Assembly (NCBI GenBank): GCA_963277665.1
Contig: OY728121.1
Location: forward strand, 1,656,622,062-1,656,686,061
Direction: 5' to 3'
Source of the DNA: Viscum album
Lineage: Eukaryota > Streptophyta > Magnoliopsida > Santalales > Viscaceae
Length of the DNA stretch: 64,000 nt
A model generated the notes under the pieces. It searched no databases. It had not been told where the DNA came from and was given only the letters and a program-made list of their open reading frames with translations. The position numbers and the translations under genes are program-made. Positions 26,949 to 38,620 of the stretch are shown one piece after another; the stretch's first letter is position 1, and the number at the start of each line of letters is the position of its first letter.

Positions 26949-28468
26949 TGTTGGTTGGAGTGAGTAACTCAAGAGTTGTTGAATTGAGTCCTAAATACTA
27001 ATTTTTGTAAAAAATTGACCAAAATAAAAATCTCATTATAAAATAAACTGGGAAATTAATCAAAATAGTAGATCGATATTAGATATATCCTTTCAAAATA
27101 TTTTTTAATGAGTGATTAGGTCTTAGTTAAAATATTTTTTAGAAATGACTTAACTTTCAAAATCAATTTACATAGAAAGAAACATAAATGAACACTAGTT
27201 AAGATTAATTATAAAACAAATTATTTTGTTTTTTAATAAAATTTTCATGTATATGATAGTAAAACAAAACAAATAATAGAGTTATATAGTCAAATAAATA
27301 AGAGGTTTAGTCAGAAGGTGATACTTAATCCCCTCCACATGGAAATCACCTACTACCATGATTATTATAAATATGATAAAATAAATCTACTACCTGTATT
27401 AGGTATACTATCCAAAAAAATAATCTATCCATGTTTAAAGGCCTCTTCTAAAATTATTCATGGGATGTAAGTGTAGAACAGCTCACATAGGGACCTATTC
27501 TACAAACAGAATGGGAATCAGATTAAGTAAGTAGCTAATAACAAGTATTCTTTAAGAAAGTACAGAAAATAGTATGTGTTGGATAATAAGAAAACAACAC
27601 ACTACTCAAAAGAGAAATAGATATGCAAAATAATAATATAAAAGGCTCATTATTTTGTCTTTTTTATGTTTTTAGTCCTCAGATCTGCATTGGTGAAGAG
27701 TTTGTGCTTTGTTCTAGAAAATTGAAGAAGGTTAGAGGATCATAGAAATTTTTATGTATGTTTCACTTAAGATCTATATGATTTCTCAATCAATATCACT
27801 AATGGGTTCTATGATTCTATATAGTTTATCTTCATAGAATGTGAATCAATAAGTTTGTGAGAATTCAAAAATTTGGTCTCACAATCTACTGTTGTTTTTT
27901 TCATCAGGAATAGATTGTATCAGCTGTATATAATATCTGTGTTATATTCCTGAGAGATAGATCCTCTGATAATATATAGCAGCATCAGTTATAGGATATC
28001 CAAAATCCTTATATCGGCCTTTACATGGTCTTGAAAACTTTTTCAAACTATCCAATAATAGATTCAATTATTGATCCATTCATGCCAAAGTCCTTAGAAA
28101 ACAATGATAATAAGAAGCTAGACGTGACTTGCCTCTAGAAGTGACTCCACAAGTGGTAATGGAGACTTACCTCTAGAGGTTGGTCATCATGGTGATAGAT
28201 CATGTTGATTATGATGATGAGTCAGTCTGGCAAGAGCTCTTCCTGGCAGTACTGAAAACTTATGTCTAGCAGTACTTATCTTGGCTATAACTTTTTCTCC
28301 CAGTGAATGGTGACATGCTATAATACATAGAAGAAATATCATATAACCAGTATTATCATATAAAATTCTATCATACACCATGTGAAACATTATTACTAAA
28401 ATAATCAAGGTTTTTGATCATTAAAATAAGAGAGTTTCAAACACACCCCACATAAGGAGGTTCCAACA
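26949..28468 (-). repeat. 3' LTR of the Sirevirus-like element
   Basis: It starts TGTTGG and ends CCAACA on the plus strand. It aligns with 37071-38615 over its whole length; clear anchors are ccacatggaaatcac near 27340 and 37455, and the block near 28395-28430 (atgtgaaacatta, gttttt, ttaaaataagaga) against 38528-38580. Confidence 0.9.
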
Positions 28469-28484
28469 TTCTCCCTCTTTTTAG
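28469..28484 (-). other. Polypurine tract
   Basis: The plus-strand run ttctccctctttttag is directly inside the 3' LTR. On the minus strand it is a purine tract, the primer for second-strand DNA synthesis. Its position and the absence of a gap to the LTR fit well. Confidence 0.8.
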
Positions 28485-29159
28485 TTGTCATAAAACAAAG
28501 TATTTTATAAATCATGTACTATATTAGTAACCATAAATAATCATATATTTATTTGAGTTTAAGAACCATCTCCTTACCAATATGGAACTAAATTCCCAAT
28601 TTATTTCTCCCTTTGGGATTGTCAATAATTAAAAATAGTTGTAAAACTTAAAGAGGAAATAGAAGAAAATAAGGATTTTTCATTATATATGTGAAAAAAG
28701 ATATGAGTAAAAAAATAAAAGCATGAAATGTAAAATAAAAATGATCCCTATAAATAATTAACAGCAAAATAGATTCACTATGTAGAAGATGATGATCTAT
28801 AAACATTCTCCTTCCTTTTTATTTTTCTCTATCTCTAACATAATCAAGTTATGAGAATCTATAACTATATTTTGGGTCAAAGGTTCTAATGGATGGTAGT
28901 GTGGAAGAAGGAGGAAGTATATCTTGGAAATTTATTGTATAGAGTTGTTTGATTGTTTCAACTAATGAAAAACTTAGAGGTTGATATAGCTGAGGCATAT
29001 GACTGTCTGACTAATTGATTAGAGAAGGCTTGTACTAAATGGAGTTTGTTGATTTGGTTGAAAGAATTTTTGAAATTAGGATTGTTTCCCTAGAAATTAT
29101 AGTGGTTTGATGGATATAAATCTATGGTTTTATTATAATGATGATGGATATAATTATTG
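28485..29159. other. Region between ORF3 end and polypurine tract
   Basis: AT-rich sequence of the Sirevirus-like element. In the minus-strand frame of ORF3 it is still partly open, and 28690-28770 would encode a hydrophobic run, but T-rich DNA gives such runs by chance. I cannot say whether ORF3 continues here or whether this is 3' untranslated sequence. Confidence 0.4.
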
Positions 29160-31860
29160 AACCTCGCCTCTCTATAACAATAATGAAGTCTTATTTATCA
29201 TCCATAAATATTTGAAGAGATGGTGTGAGAACCATTCATTGATTCACCTGTTCATTGAAGGATCTTATCACTAGTGGTATCCACAATTTCTCGACAAGAA
29301 ATGTGAAATTATCAAAAATATAATGATTGGTATAGATCATTGAAAATCATAATTTTACAAATTTATTTATTACTTCCTTATCTTGTCTAAGATCACTAGC
29401 ATAGCTTTTTATGAAATCAAGGATATTTTCTCCATGAAGTTGTATCAGATGAATTTTATTTTCATGAGTTCTCACATTACCCATATAATTTATGATTTAT
29501 TCCATGATTATTTGGTGTAGCTGATCTCTATAAAGTTCTACTAGAGTGGTATGTGGTGTACATGAATTAGAGGTAGTGGTAGCAAAAATATTCAACTTCT
29601 GATAAATGGATTTCATGGATTCAGATAGATAGGATGTATGACTCTCTACTAAAGATTTCAAACATGATACCTCAGTTGAAAATATTCTATTCTCTAATTC
29701 TATTTCTGGAATATGAAACATAAACCTTGGTTTAATATGTGATATCACCATTTCATGAAAATATCGAACACTTTCTTAATTGATATGAGTATTTTGTGAT
29801 GGTTGAGAGTTCAAGACATGAGTAAAGTCTAAAACCAAATTCATCCTCAAAGTGTCCCAATTAGAATTCACAATCCTCTGAATGGAATTCAAATATTATT
29901 TTATCACTAAATCAAGAGGTAAAATAGGTTGAATAGTTCAAAGATCTATTTTATCATAAGAAATTTCACCCTTAGATCTTCTATTGGTTTCCATGGGGAT
30001 AAAAGGCAGTAACACTCCAGCTAGATCGACCTGAGGCACTAGTGAACCTTCTATACTGAAAAAATTTGCAGGCTCATCAATAGAATCATTGTATACCAAT
30101 ACAAGTCTCAAAAAATTTAGATATTTTTACAATTCTTAAATAGAGCTAATTAAAGGTGTTATATATGAATGAATTGGAGATTATTTGGTTATTTGAGAAC
30201 TTTGACTAACCTAAATTACAGATTGGGAAGATTCTGTATAATTAGTTTCCTGGTTTTCTTCTATTTCAATTTGATCCATTTGATTAACATGATTTAGTGT
30301 TTTATCACCCTCATTTTTAGGTTCCATACCTTATGTTGGGACTATTTGAAAATTTGGAATCATGGTATCCTTTGATTCATTTTTATATCTTTGAGAACTA
30401 AATACCATAGGTGAAGAGTATTGATGTTGAACTTTATCTTATTTTGGATCAGGATCATTTGAATAATCATGAGTGCCCTCATAATTATTAGCACCTTTTG
30501 GGTCATCTCTATGATTAGGACTGTCATTTTTCTTTCTATCATCAGAATCCTCATCAACATGAGCTACATCATTCTAATCCTTATCGTCTTGACTATAAGT
30601 TTCATCATACTTTTCAAGATCTACAATCTCATTATCTGCTTATTCAGAAACAATAACATTACCTCCATTACCATTCTCATCACATGATGACTTATAGGTA
30701 GAAAATTAAAATTGAGCTTCTCTAGAAACTTTTTTATCTTCTTCATCTTCATTTTTAAGTAAGAGAGTTTCTCTGGTATCCAAATAGCCTGATGAAGTTA
30801 CATGTCCACTTGATACTCTAGGTGGAGATTGAATGATATCGGGATAAATCCCTTATTCAATTAAAAAAACATGTTATTATTATTATTCTTCTACCACTTA
30901 TTCGTTTTCCACTACTGGCTCATCTCGTTCAGCAACAACATCAATATCAGAGAAATCTACTCTCTTACCAGATTCAAGACCTGGATCCACCATGTCCATA
31001 GGTATAGTTGGGTGATACATAGTTTTAAAATTAACATACATTTTATTATTGTATTTCACACAACATCCCTTCTAGATATTCCATATCACTTTAACTATTT
31101 TGTAAAAAAAATTGACAGGAAAAAACCACCAAACATGTCTTCAGCTTCTTCTCCATATCTGACATAACTTTTTTCATCTAAGATAGTAGAAATAAATTTG
31201 GGATAAAAGTGAGATTTCAACCTAGATCTCTTCTTTCACATCTCATTCATATGGATCACAAAAAATTTACAGATATTTATTACCTTCCTTTATTCATCAT
31301 ATATAGAAAGTAGATATCTTGATACCATATTGTATTTAAGTCCCCTTTCCATATACATAAAACATGCTATGAAAATTTGAAAATAAACTTACATTCAGCA
31401 TCAACCTCATCATTAATAGGTATTCTTAGTGTGTCACCTCCAGTTTACCATAAGAAATCCATTTAATAAATACAATTTACACTATAAATGAGTATACTTC
31501 CTTGTAAATCCACATAAACTCATTTATGAGAAACCATTAACATTTTTCCCATTATATTGAAGAGAAATAAATCTATTCTTTATTTATGATTTTTCAAATT
31601 GTTTTACCTTTGTTCTAAAAAAAATAAATCTCACATTCTGGTAAAATTCAATGAAAACCCTCAGATAATACTCTTGATGATTCTAGGTAAACTATTTTAT
31701 CCACTTATGCTTTTATATTACCTTTAACAATAGCGTATTTATAGTTGGAATCCAATGTGCCTCAATTTATCTATCTTCTTTGACTATTGGAGTTCTCCAA
31801 ACTACTTGCAGATAATTTTGGTTTATTGGAATGCCTCATTTATTCTAGATTTGATTCTGA
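29160..31860 (-). pseudogene. Sirevirus ORF3 (env-like position), degenerate, function unknown
   Basis: Between pol and the 3' LTR the minus strand carries one long broken frame of roughly 850-900 codons. From about 31020 to 29160 the frame is constant and is closed only by scattered single stop codons, of the kind expected from C-to-T decay of CAG, CAA, CGA or TGG. One shift at a T run near 31095 joins it to an upstream part reaching about 31860. The order is an N-terminal mixed region (LDSNYKYAIVKG, SRLKSHFYPKFISTILDEK), an acidic, hydrophilic middle at about 30780-30430 (KNEDEEDKK, HVDEDSDDRKKNDSP, DYSNDPDPK), and a C-terminal helical, possibly coiled-coil part at 29751-29497 (IPEIELENRIF, VELYRDQLHQIIME). 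Some plant Sireviruses have an env-like ORF here, with a coiled coil near its end. I see no convincing signal peptide or membrane segment, so the env label rests on position only. Confidence 0.65.
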
Positions 31861-32149
31861 ATCATTCTTCATGTGGGCCATTAGGATCAGATAAAGGCTT
31901 CAGGTGTAACGAGGAAGAAGTAAGATCAGTATGAGGGGACGGAAAAGTTTGGGAGATCAAGGGTTAGAGGTAATGAATCAATTTTGAGTTATCCTGATGG
32001 TTTGATCTTTTAGGGAATCTAAATAAATAATAATAAAACTACATTAATAAATATTAGAGTGGTAAAAGAAAATAGAAGTGTTAATGAACAAATGGTATCA
32101 TAAAAAGGAATTGGGACTCATTCAATGGTGACTTCATAAAATGTGACTC

Positions 32150-35100
32150 GTCAACGGAGACTCATCAACCAAAATTTATCATTCATAATTCCTATTTTAT
32201 ATAGTTTAATATATCATAAATCAAAGGCATTGTGGATATATCACCTAGATGATGTTCATATCCAAAAAATTCTAAATTTATATCACCATTTTGATAACGA
32301 TGTCTCAGAAAGTGATGTTTTACATCAATGGGTTTTGTAATAGAGTGAGATACTGGATTTTTTGAAATTTTTATCACACTTGTGTTATCAAAATTTATAG
32401 GTACATGTCTGAATTGGAATACAAAGTCTGGTAAGGTATATTTCATCAACGATATGTTTTCACAACAACTTCCTACAACTATGTATTCTTATTTAGAAGT
32501 AGATAGTGATAAAAAATTCTTCATACTACACCAAGATATTAGAAATTTTCCTAAAATATGAGATTTTCATGATGTGTTTTTCTATCTAACTTTTAGCCAC
32601 AAAAATCAGCATCTAAATAACTAACTAAATCAAAAGCATGTCCTCTTGGATAGGATAAGCCTAAATTGGTAGTATACTTCAGATGTTTAAAAATAATTTT
32701 AACCACTAATAAATGCAACTCTTTTGGATTTACTTAAAAGCGAGAACACATAAAGACACTAAACATAATATTAAGTTGACTATATGTTTTGTTTAAGAGT
32801 CTACAAAATCATACCTCTGTAACTAGTTTTATCTACTAATTTCCCAGCTTCATCAAGGACTAGATTACAAGTGGTAGCCATGAGAGTTTCACTAATTTTG
32901 GTACATTCTATGATAAATTTTTTTAAAATATCTTTAGTTTATTTTCATTGATTTATGAAAATTCTTTCTTTATTTTAAAAAATATGAAATCCAAGAAAGA
33001 AATTTAGTTCACCCAATATAATCATTTCAATTTAATTTTGCATCAATTTTGAAAAATAAATACATAAGGATTCTTTAGTAGATCCAAAAATAAATTCATC
33101 TACATATATTTTTACTATTCCAACATCTTTTGAAATTATTTTTATAAAGTGAGATGGATCTGATATATTGTTTGATTTTTTTTTTGAAATAAGTAAAGAG
33201 GAAATCCTATCATAAAAAGCTCTATGGTCCTATTTTAAACCATATAATGATTTTTTGAATTTTAAAAAATGATTTGGAAATAGGGACTTTGAAATACCTA
33301 GGGTTGTTTAATAAAAACATCCTCAACTATAAGCTTATTTAAGAATTAACTTTTTACATCCATTTGATATAATTTGATGTCCAAATGTACTGCATTGGAA
33401 AGAAGTATCCTAATTTCTTCAAGTCTTACTATCGGTGAAAAAGTTTCTTCATAATCAATAACTTCTTATTGATTATAACCTTGTGCAACAACTCTTTATT
33501 AATTTATTTCTATACTTCCAGACTCATCAACCTTTTTTCTAAACACCCACTTAGTTCCCATAGCTAAGGTGTCCTTAGGTTGTTCAATAAGTTCCCAAAA
33601 AAAAATTCTCTAAAAATGATTACGTTCTTCTTGCATAGATATTACCTAGAATTCATCATTGATAGCGTCAATGATTTTCTTAGGTTCAATCTATGACAAG
33701 AAGGCTTGTTGTTAAATTTTATTTCTTAGGGAATCTCTAGTCTGGGTTCCTCTATTGAGGTTACCTATTACTTCATCTAAAGGGTGGTTTCTAGGAGTGT
33801 GAATCAGTCATTAAGAAGATGGGTTGGTAAACTCAAGGTCTTCTTCTTGTTTAGGTTCTGACAGTTTACTAACTGAACTAACAGTTTGTTTAACAAAATT
33901 TTAAAAAGGATTATAATTAAGATTTAGAGTTGAAATATCATCCTAAGGTTCTCTAAGTGAGTCTTAGTTTCATTGGTGATGGTTTCTTAAAATTTAATGT
34001 GAAAATATTCTTCCATTGTTCTATAAATTTTATTAGACACTCCATATGGTATACTAGAAGTTGAATACCCAATGAACGTTCTTTCATCACTCATGGAAGC
34101 TAATTTCTCCAAATTATCCATTGTATTTAGATTAAATATATGAAACCAAAAATACTAAAGTAATCAAATTTTTTATTTTTGTTATTCCATAACTCATATG
34201 ATGTTCTATTTAAGAGATTCCTAATCAATACTCTCTTTATAGTATATGAAGCTACATTGATAGCATCATCCCAAAATTAGACAGGTAGATCATACTCATT
34301 AAACAAGGTCCGGGATATCTCTTGAAGAGTCCAATTCCTTCTTTCTACCACACCCTTTTTCGTGGTTTCCTATGAGTATAAAAGTAGTTATTATATCCAT
34401 TTTGAGAATATAATTATTAAAAGTCTTGATTTTTCAATTATCGTCCAAGATCACTACATAATATCTTATTCCTAAGTCCACTATATTTTTCTATAGATTT
34501 GGAATACTTATTAAAGTATGAACAAGATTCAATTTTTATGATCTAGAAAGTATACCCAAGAGTATCTAGAGAAGTCATATACAAGGACATATATATAAGG
34601 TTTTCCATTTATAATGGAGAATATATAAGGTCCAAATAGGTTATATGAATTAACTCTAGAGGTTGAGAGGTTGAAACATCTTTCTAAGATGTAAAATAAA
34701 TCATATTAAGTTTCCATTTTTTGTAGGGATTAAAAACTCTATCATTTGAGAATTAAGGATTTTATAGGTCTCTAACTAACCCTTTCCATGTTATCTTTCT
34801 AAGTGAGTGAATATTAAAACAGATTATTCTCCTATTCCAAAGCCAATATTATTTTTGAATGTCACTTAAGAAAGAAATATTTTTTAAGATTAGTAATATA
34901 AATCAATATAATAAATATTATAATTTCTCAAAGTATTAAAAATTAATTCGTTTTCATCATTAAAAAATGATTTGAATTTTTTAAAAATTTTACAGAAAAT
35001 CCATCATCACAATATTGGGATATGATAAGCGGATTGTATTCTAAACCATATATATAAAAAATTATAAATTAATACTAAATTATAATTATTGATTTGTCCA

Positions 35101-35300
35101 AGGATGATGACTTCACCTTTTCATTGTCACCAAAGTGACATGTACACCATCTCCTTCGATCAAATTATTGATTTTTGAATACACGCCAGACATGTGTCTA
35201 GAACATCCACTTTCTAGATACCATAGGATTTTGCTGGAAGATTTCAAATAGATTTCCTAAAATAATAAGTTTAATCCAAAAATGATTTTTGTACCAAAAT
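32150..35300 (-). pseudogene. Sirevirus-like pol: protease, integrase, RT, RNase H
   Basis: The polyprotein would process Gag, integrate the cDNA and copy RNA to DNA in virus-like particles. Domains in minus-strand order: protease at 35229-35167 with WYLESGCSRHMSG, where the active-site D is E; integrase at about 34830-34300 with STSQPLELIHI and, at the end, GVVERRNWTLQEI; reverse transcriptase from about 33570 with GTKWVFRKKVDE, and the catalytic YVDD changed to YVDE at about 33105-33092; RNase H with EYIVVGSC at about 32490 and an open stretch 32449-32192 containing DNTSVIKISKNP and HHFLRH. The order PR-INT-RT-RH is that of copia. Stops and shifts occur throughout and two catalytic positions are altered, so it is inactive. 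ORF3 follows downstream. Confidence 0.9.
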
Positions 35301-35929
35301 CTTCTTGGGTCATGTTATGTTAGTAATAAGAGATTATCAAAGCCATATTTTCCAAATAGGTTTATTATAAATATATTGCAGACTTATAGAAAAAAAATTA
35401 TTAGGTCTAGTTGAGTATGTATTGGTAGTATATGAACATTCAGATCTGGTACTTGACAGAAATCTGTTTTTTATAATTTTTTTTGTCCTTACTGGTAACC
35501 TATTCCAGTTGTATACATGGGAGCTACTTTCATTCCCAATATTGGAGTTAATGTTTTCTTTCCTTGGGTAAATTTTTCTATGTCTTTATTTAACAATTCA
35601 TCAAAAAAATTAATTTATTTCTTTCTTTCAATAGTTGATAATTTGTTTCCTTTTCAACAGTAAGGCTATTTTTAACATTTATTGTTCAAGAATGTTGTTT
35701 CTTGAGTGACTTATATTTATCTTTCATCTCATGAAATGTGTCTTCCAATGTGTTACAGTAATCATATAGATCTTTGTTGGTCATGTATTCATCATTTTCA
35801 TTATTTTCTTCTTTTTCTGAAATGTATGAAACATTAGTAGGAGAAATAGGTATAACATTTTTTACCTCTGATTTTATTACTATAAATCACATATTGGATT
35901 TATCATACTTATATTCTTGATTATTGCTT

Positions 35930-36959
35930 CATTCACTTAAGCTGTATTCGGAGGCAATCCATGTTGCTTTCATGGAATTTTTTATATCATTTTTCCTTAT
36001 CCTCCTACTTCTTTTTATATTTCAATTTTGTATAGTCATATTTAATGTAATCTTACCTATTTAATTTATAAAAAATTACTTCATTTTGAGTGTCATCCTT
36101 TTTCCAATCCTTTTGTCACTTTCCTTTGTTCTTATAATCTCTTTGGAAATTTTATTTTTTCATGAACATATTTTTCCAATATAATTTCTTGAATCCTCTA
36201 TCCATGTGTGCTATTTATTCATCATTGTCATCAAGATATACTTCTTATCTAGAATAATTAATTTTTACTTTTCCTCTTTTTCTAGATGTAGTAGATTTGA
36301 AGGATACCCATTTTATTTTTGGTTCATCTTCATCAATCCCTTTGTTTACTTTAACATCTTTTTTATACATCATCATATTTCATATCAATTCCTTGATAGT
36401 TAGTTCACTTACAGCACATGGTTCTCTAATTGACATGGATGTTACTCTCCATATGTCTAGTAAGCATCTGAGTAGTCTCATTACTTGATCATTTTCGGTC
36501 ACTTGTTTTCTAAGAGAGTGTATTGTATTCCATATTTTATTGAACCTGAGATATATATCAAAAATAGGTTCATCGGATTTTATTCTAAATTTATCATACT
36601 TGATTGTGTATATATTTAATCTTATTCCTTTTACATTTGATGTTCCTTCATGTGAGGCAGATACGGTATCCCATATTTCAAATCAAACTTTCATGTAGAT
36701 ATACTTTGTAATTCATCATATCTCAAAGCACAAAAAAATCATTCATAACATTATAATTATTATTATAAGAAGTTTTTTGTAGCATAATTCTGAGTACTTC
36801 AATCGGGTTTTCATATTTCATATTGATCTTTAATTGCAGTTTATATGTCAAAACCATACTTTTTAATATCATATTCATCTTGATTTTCCATTGAGCATAA
36901 TTTTTACCATTAAAATTAATAGGTATATTGGTAGCATATCCTTCTTATCTATTATCCAT
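35930..36959 (-). pseudogene. Sirevirus-like gag
   Basis: Gag forms the virus-like particle and binds the element RNA. The first ATG after the primer binding site is at 36959 on the minus strand. About 13 codons in comes NFNGKNYAQWKIKMN, the usual start of the copia Gag (UBN2-type) domain. Near 36085-36025 a CCHC knuckle remnant is seen as EVIFYKLNR then DYIKYDYTKLKYKKK: its four zinc ligands have become F, L, D/Y and Y. Near 35965 the words MKATWIASE resemble the acidic linker that follows the knuckle in these elements. There is a stop at codon 5 and several more. The frame leads into pol. Confidence 0.8.
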
Positions 36960-37055
36960 AATGAACTAAAATTTAGAAATTTTAGAAATTTTAGATCTTT
37001 ATAGTACAAATAAAATCATAGTTAAGAAGGTAATAATATATATAATGGAAACTAT

Positions 37056-37070
37056 CCCTCTAATACCAAA
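37056..37070 (-). other. Primer binding site (tRNA-iMet type)
   Basis: On the minus strand the bases directly after the 5' LTR end AACA read TTTGGTATTAGAGGG. The plant consensus is TGGTATCAGAGC; this differs by a C-to-T change and at the last base. It defines the 5' LTR border at 37071. Confidence 0.85.
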
Positions 37071-38615
37071 TGTTGGCCTATGTGAGTAAGTCAATAGCGG
37101 GTGAATTGAGTTCCCAATGAAACCTTTTATAAATAAATAGACTAAAATAAAAAACCCCATTAAAAATTAAATTAGCCAATTAATTAAAATAAAAGATCGA
37201 TATAATATCTATCCTTTTAAAATATTTTTTATAGACTTATTAGTTCTCATTTAAAATATATTTTAGAAATAAATTATCTTTTTAAAACAATTTACTTAGA
37301 TATAAAAATATATGAACACTAGTTAAGATTAATTATCAAAGAAATTGTTTTTTGTTAATAAAAATTTAACTTTATTATGATGGTAAATAAAATAACATAG
37401 TGAAACAATGGAATAAACAGGAGGTTCAGTCTCAAGGTGAGACTTAAACCCCTCTACATGGAAATCACTCGTATCCAAGAAGATTAAAAATATAACCAAA
37501 TAAATCCACAACCTGTATTTGGTGTACATTAAAAAACAACATGATTTCTAGGCTAAAAGTCCTCTTCCGTATATATTCATGGAATTTAAGAATAGCATGG
37601 GTCACACAGGGACCTCTTCAAGAAACATGGTAGGATATAGATTAAAGAAGAAAAGAATAATAAGTATTCTCTGGGATTGTGTAGGAGACTATGTGTGTTG
37701 TATAATAGAAAAAAACACTACTCAAAAATTAAAATAGATAGAAAAAATAAGAATATGGAAGCATCAGTATGATGTGTGATGTATGTTCATAGTCCTTTGA
37801 TAAACATTGGTGAGGAGTCTATGAATTATTCTAAAAAATTGAAGCGGAATAGAGGATCATAAAAATCTAAAAGTATGCTTCAGTTCATCTATTTCTAATG
37901 TCTCAATAAATACTGGTAATTGGTTCTTTGCTTCTATGTCATTGATCTTCACAAAATTTGAGTCATAAATTTTGTGAGAATTTTCAAATTTGGTCACACA
38001 ATCCACTATATTTTTTTCATCAATAAGAGATCATATCAGTCGTCTATAGTATTTTTGTTTTATTCCTAAGATAAATCATTTGAGAATATATAGAAGTATT
38101 AGTTGGAGGAGATCCATGATCCACAGATCAACTTTTACTAAGTATTGAAGACTTGGTCAAACTATACAAGAATAGATTTATCCATTGATCTATTCACACC
38201 AATGTCCATGGACAACAATTGTAACAAGAAGCTGACGGTTACTCAACATCTGGTGGTGACTTGCCTCTGGTGGTGACTGAGCTGGCGGTGACTCCTTTGG
38301 TAGTAATGGTGACTCGACTCTGGTGTTATCTCATCTTGGTGGTAGATCCTATTAATGGTGAAAGTGGCTCGGTATAGAGGTAGCTCATCCTTGTAGTAAC
38401 GATGACTCCAGAATGGTGGTAGCTCGTCTTGGATGTAACAGTGTCTCTCATCCAATGGTGACTCACCATGATACTTAGAAAAAATATCATAGAAGCGATC
38501 TTCTCATATAAAATGATATCATATAACATGTGAAACATTAGTACTAAAAAATCATGGTTTTTGATAATTAAAATAAGAGATTATCAAACACACTCCATAC
38601 AAGGAGGATCTAACA
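37071..38615 (-). repeat. 5' LTR of the Sirevirus-like element
   Basis: It starts TGTTGG and ends TAACA on the plus strand (minus-strand start TGTTAGATCCTCC). It is 1545 bp against 1520 bp for the other LTR. It has many substitutions and small gaps against 26949-28468. The direct repeats ggtggtgact near 38250-38300 are expanded relative to the other LTR. Confidence 0.9.
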
Positions 38616-38620
38616 AGGTG
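38616..38620. other. Right target-site duplication of the Sirevirus-like element
   Basis: The word aggtg directly follows the LTR end CA at 38615 and matches agttg at 26944-26948 in four of five positions. Five bases is the usual copia length. Confidence 0.7.

Larger units (their letters stand above)
26949..38615 (-). mobile_element. Sirevirus-like Ty1/copia retrotransposon, nearly full length
   Basis: An 11.7-kb minus-strand element has two LTRs of about 1.5 kb, a polypurine tract beside the 3' LTR, a methionine-tRNA-type primer binding site beside the 5' LTR, then gag, protease, integrase, reverse transcriptase and RNase H in copia order, and a long extra reading frame between pol and the 3' LTR. 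The extra frame in that place, the size, and gag/RNase H words such as FNGKNYAQWKIKM and KISKNPVSHS point to the Sirevirus (SIRE/Maximus) lineage. It is flanked by a 5-bp target duplication with one mismatch. All frames contain stops, so it is dead. The two LTRs differ visibly, so the insertion is not recent. Confidence 0.9.

Noticed and set aside
28690..28770. Hydrophobic run that could be a C-terminal membrane segment of ORF3
   Set aside because: The DNA is T-rich on the coding strand and gives hydrophobic codons by chance; the frame is not secure there.
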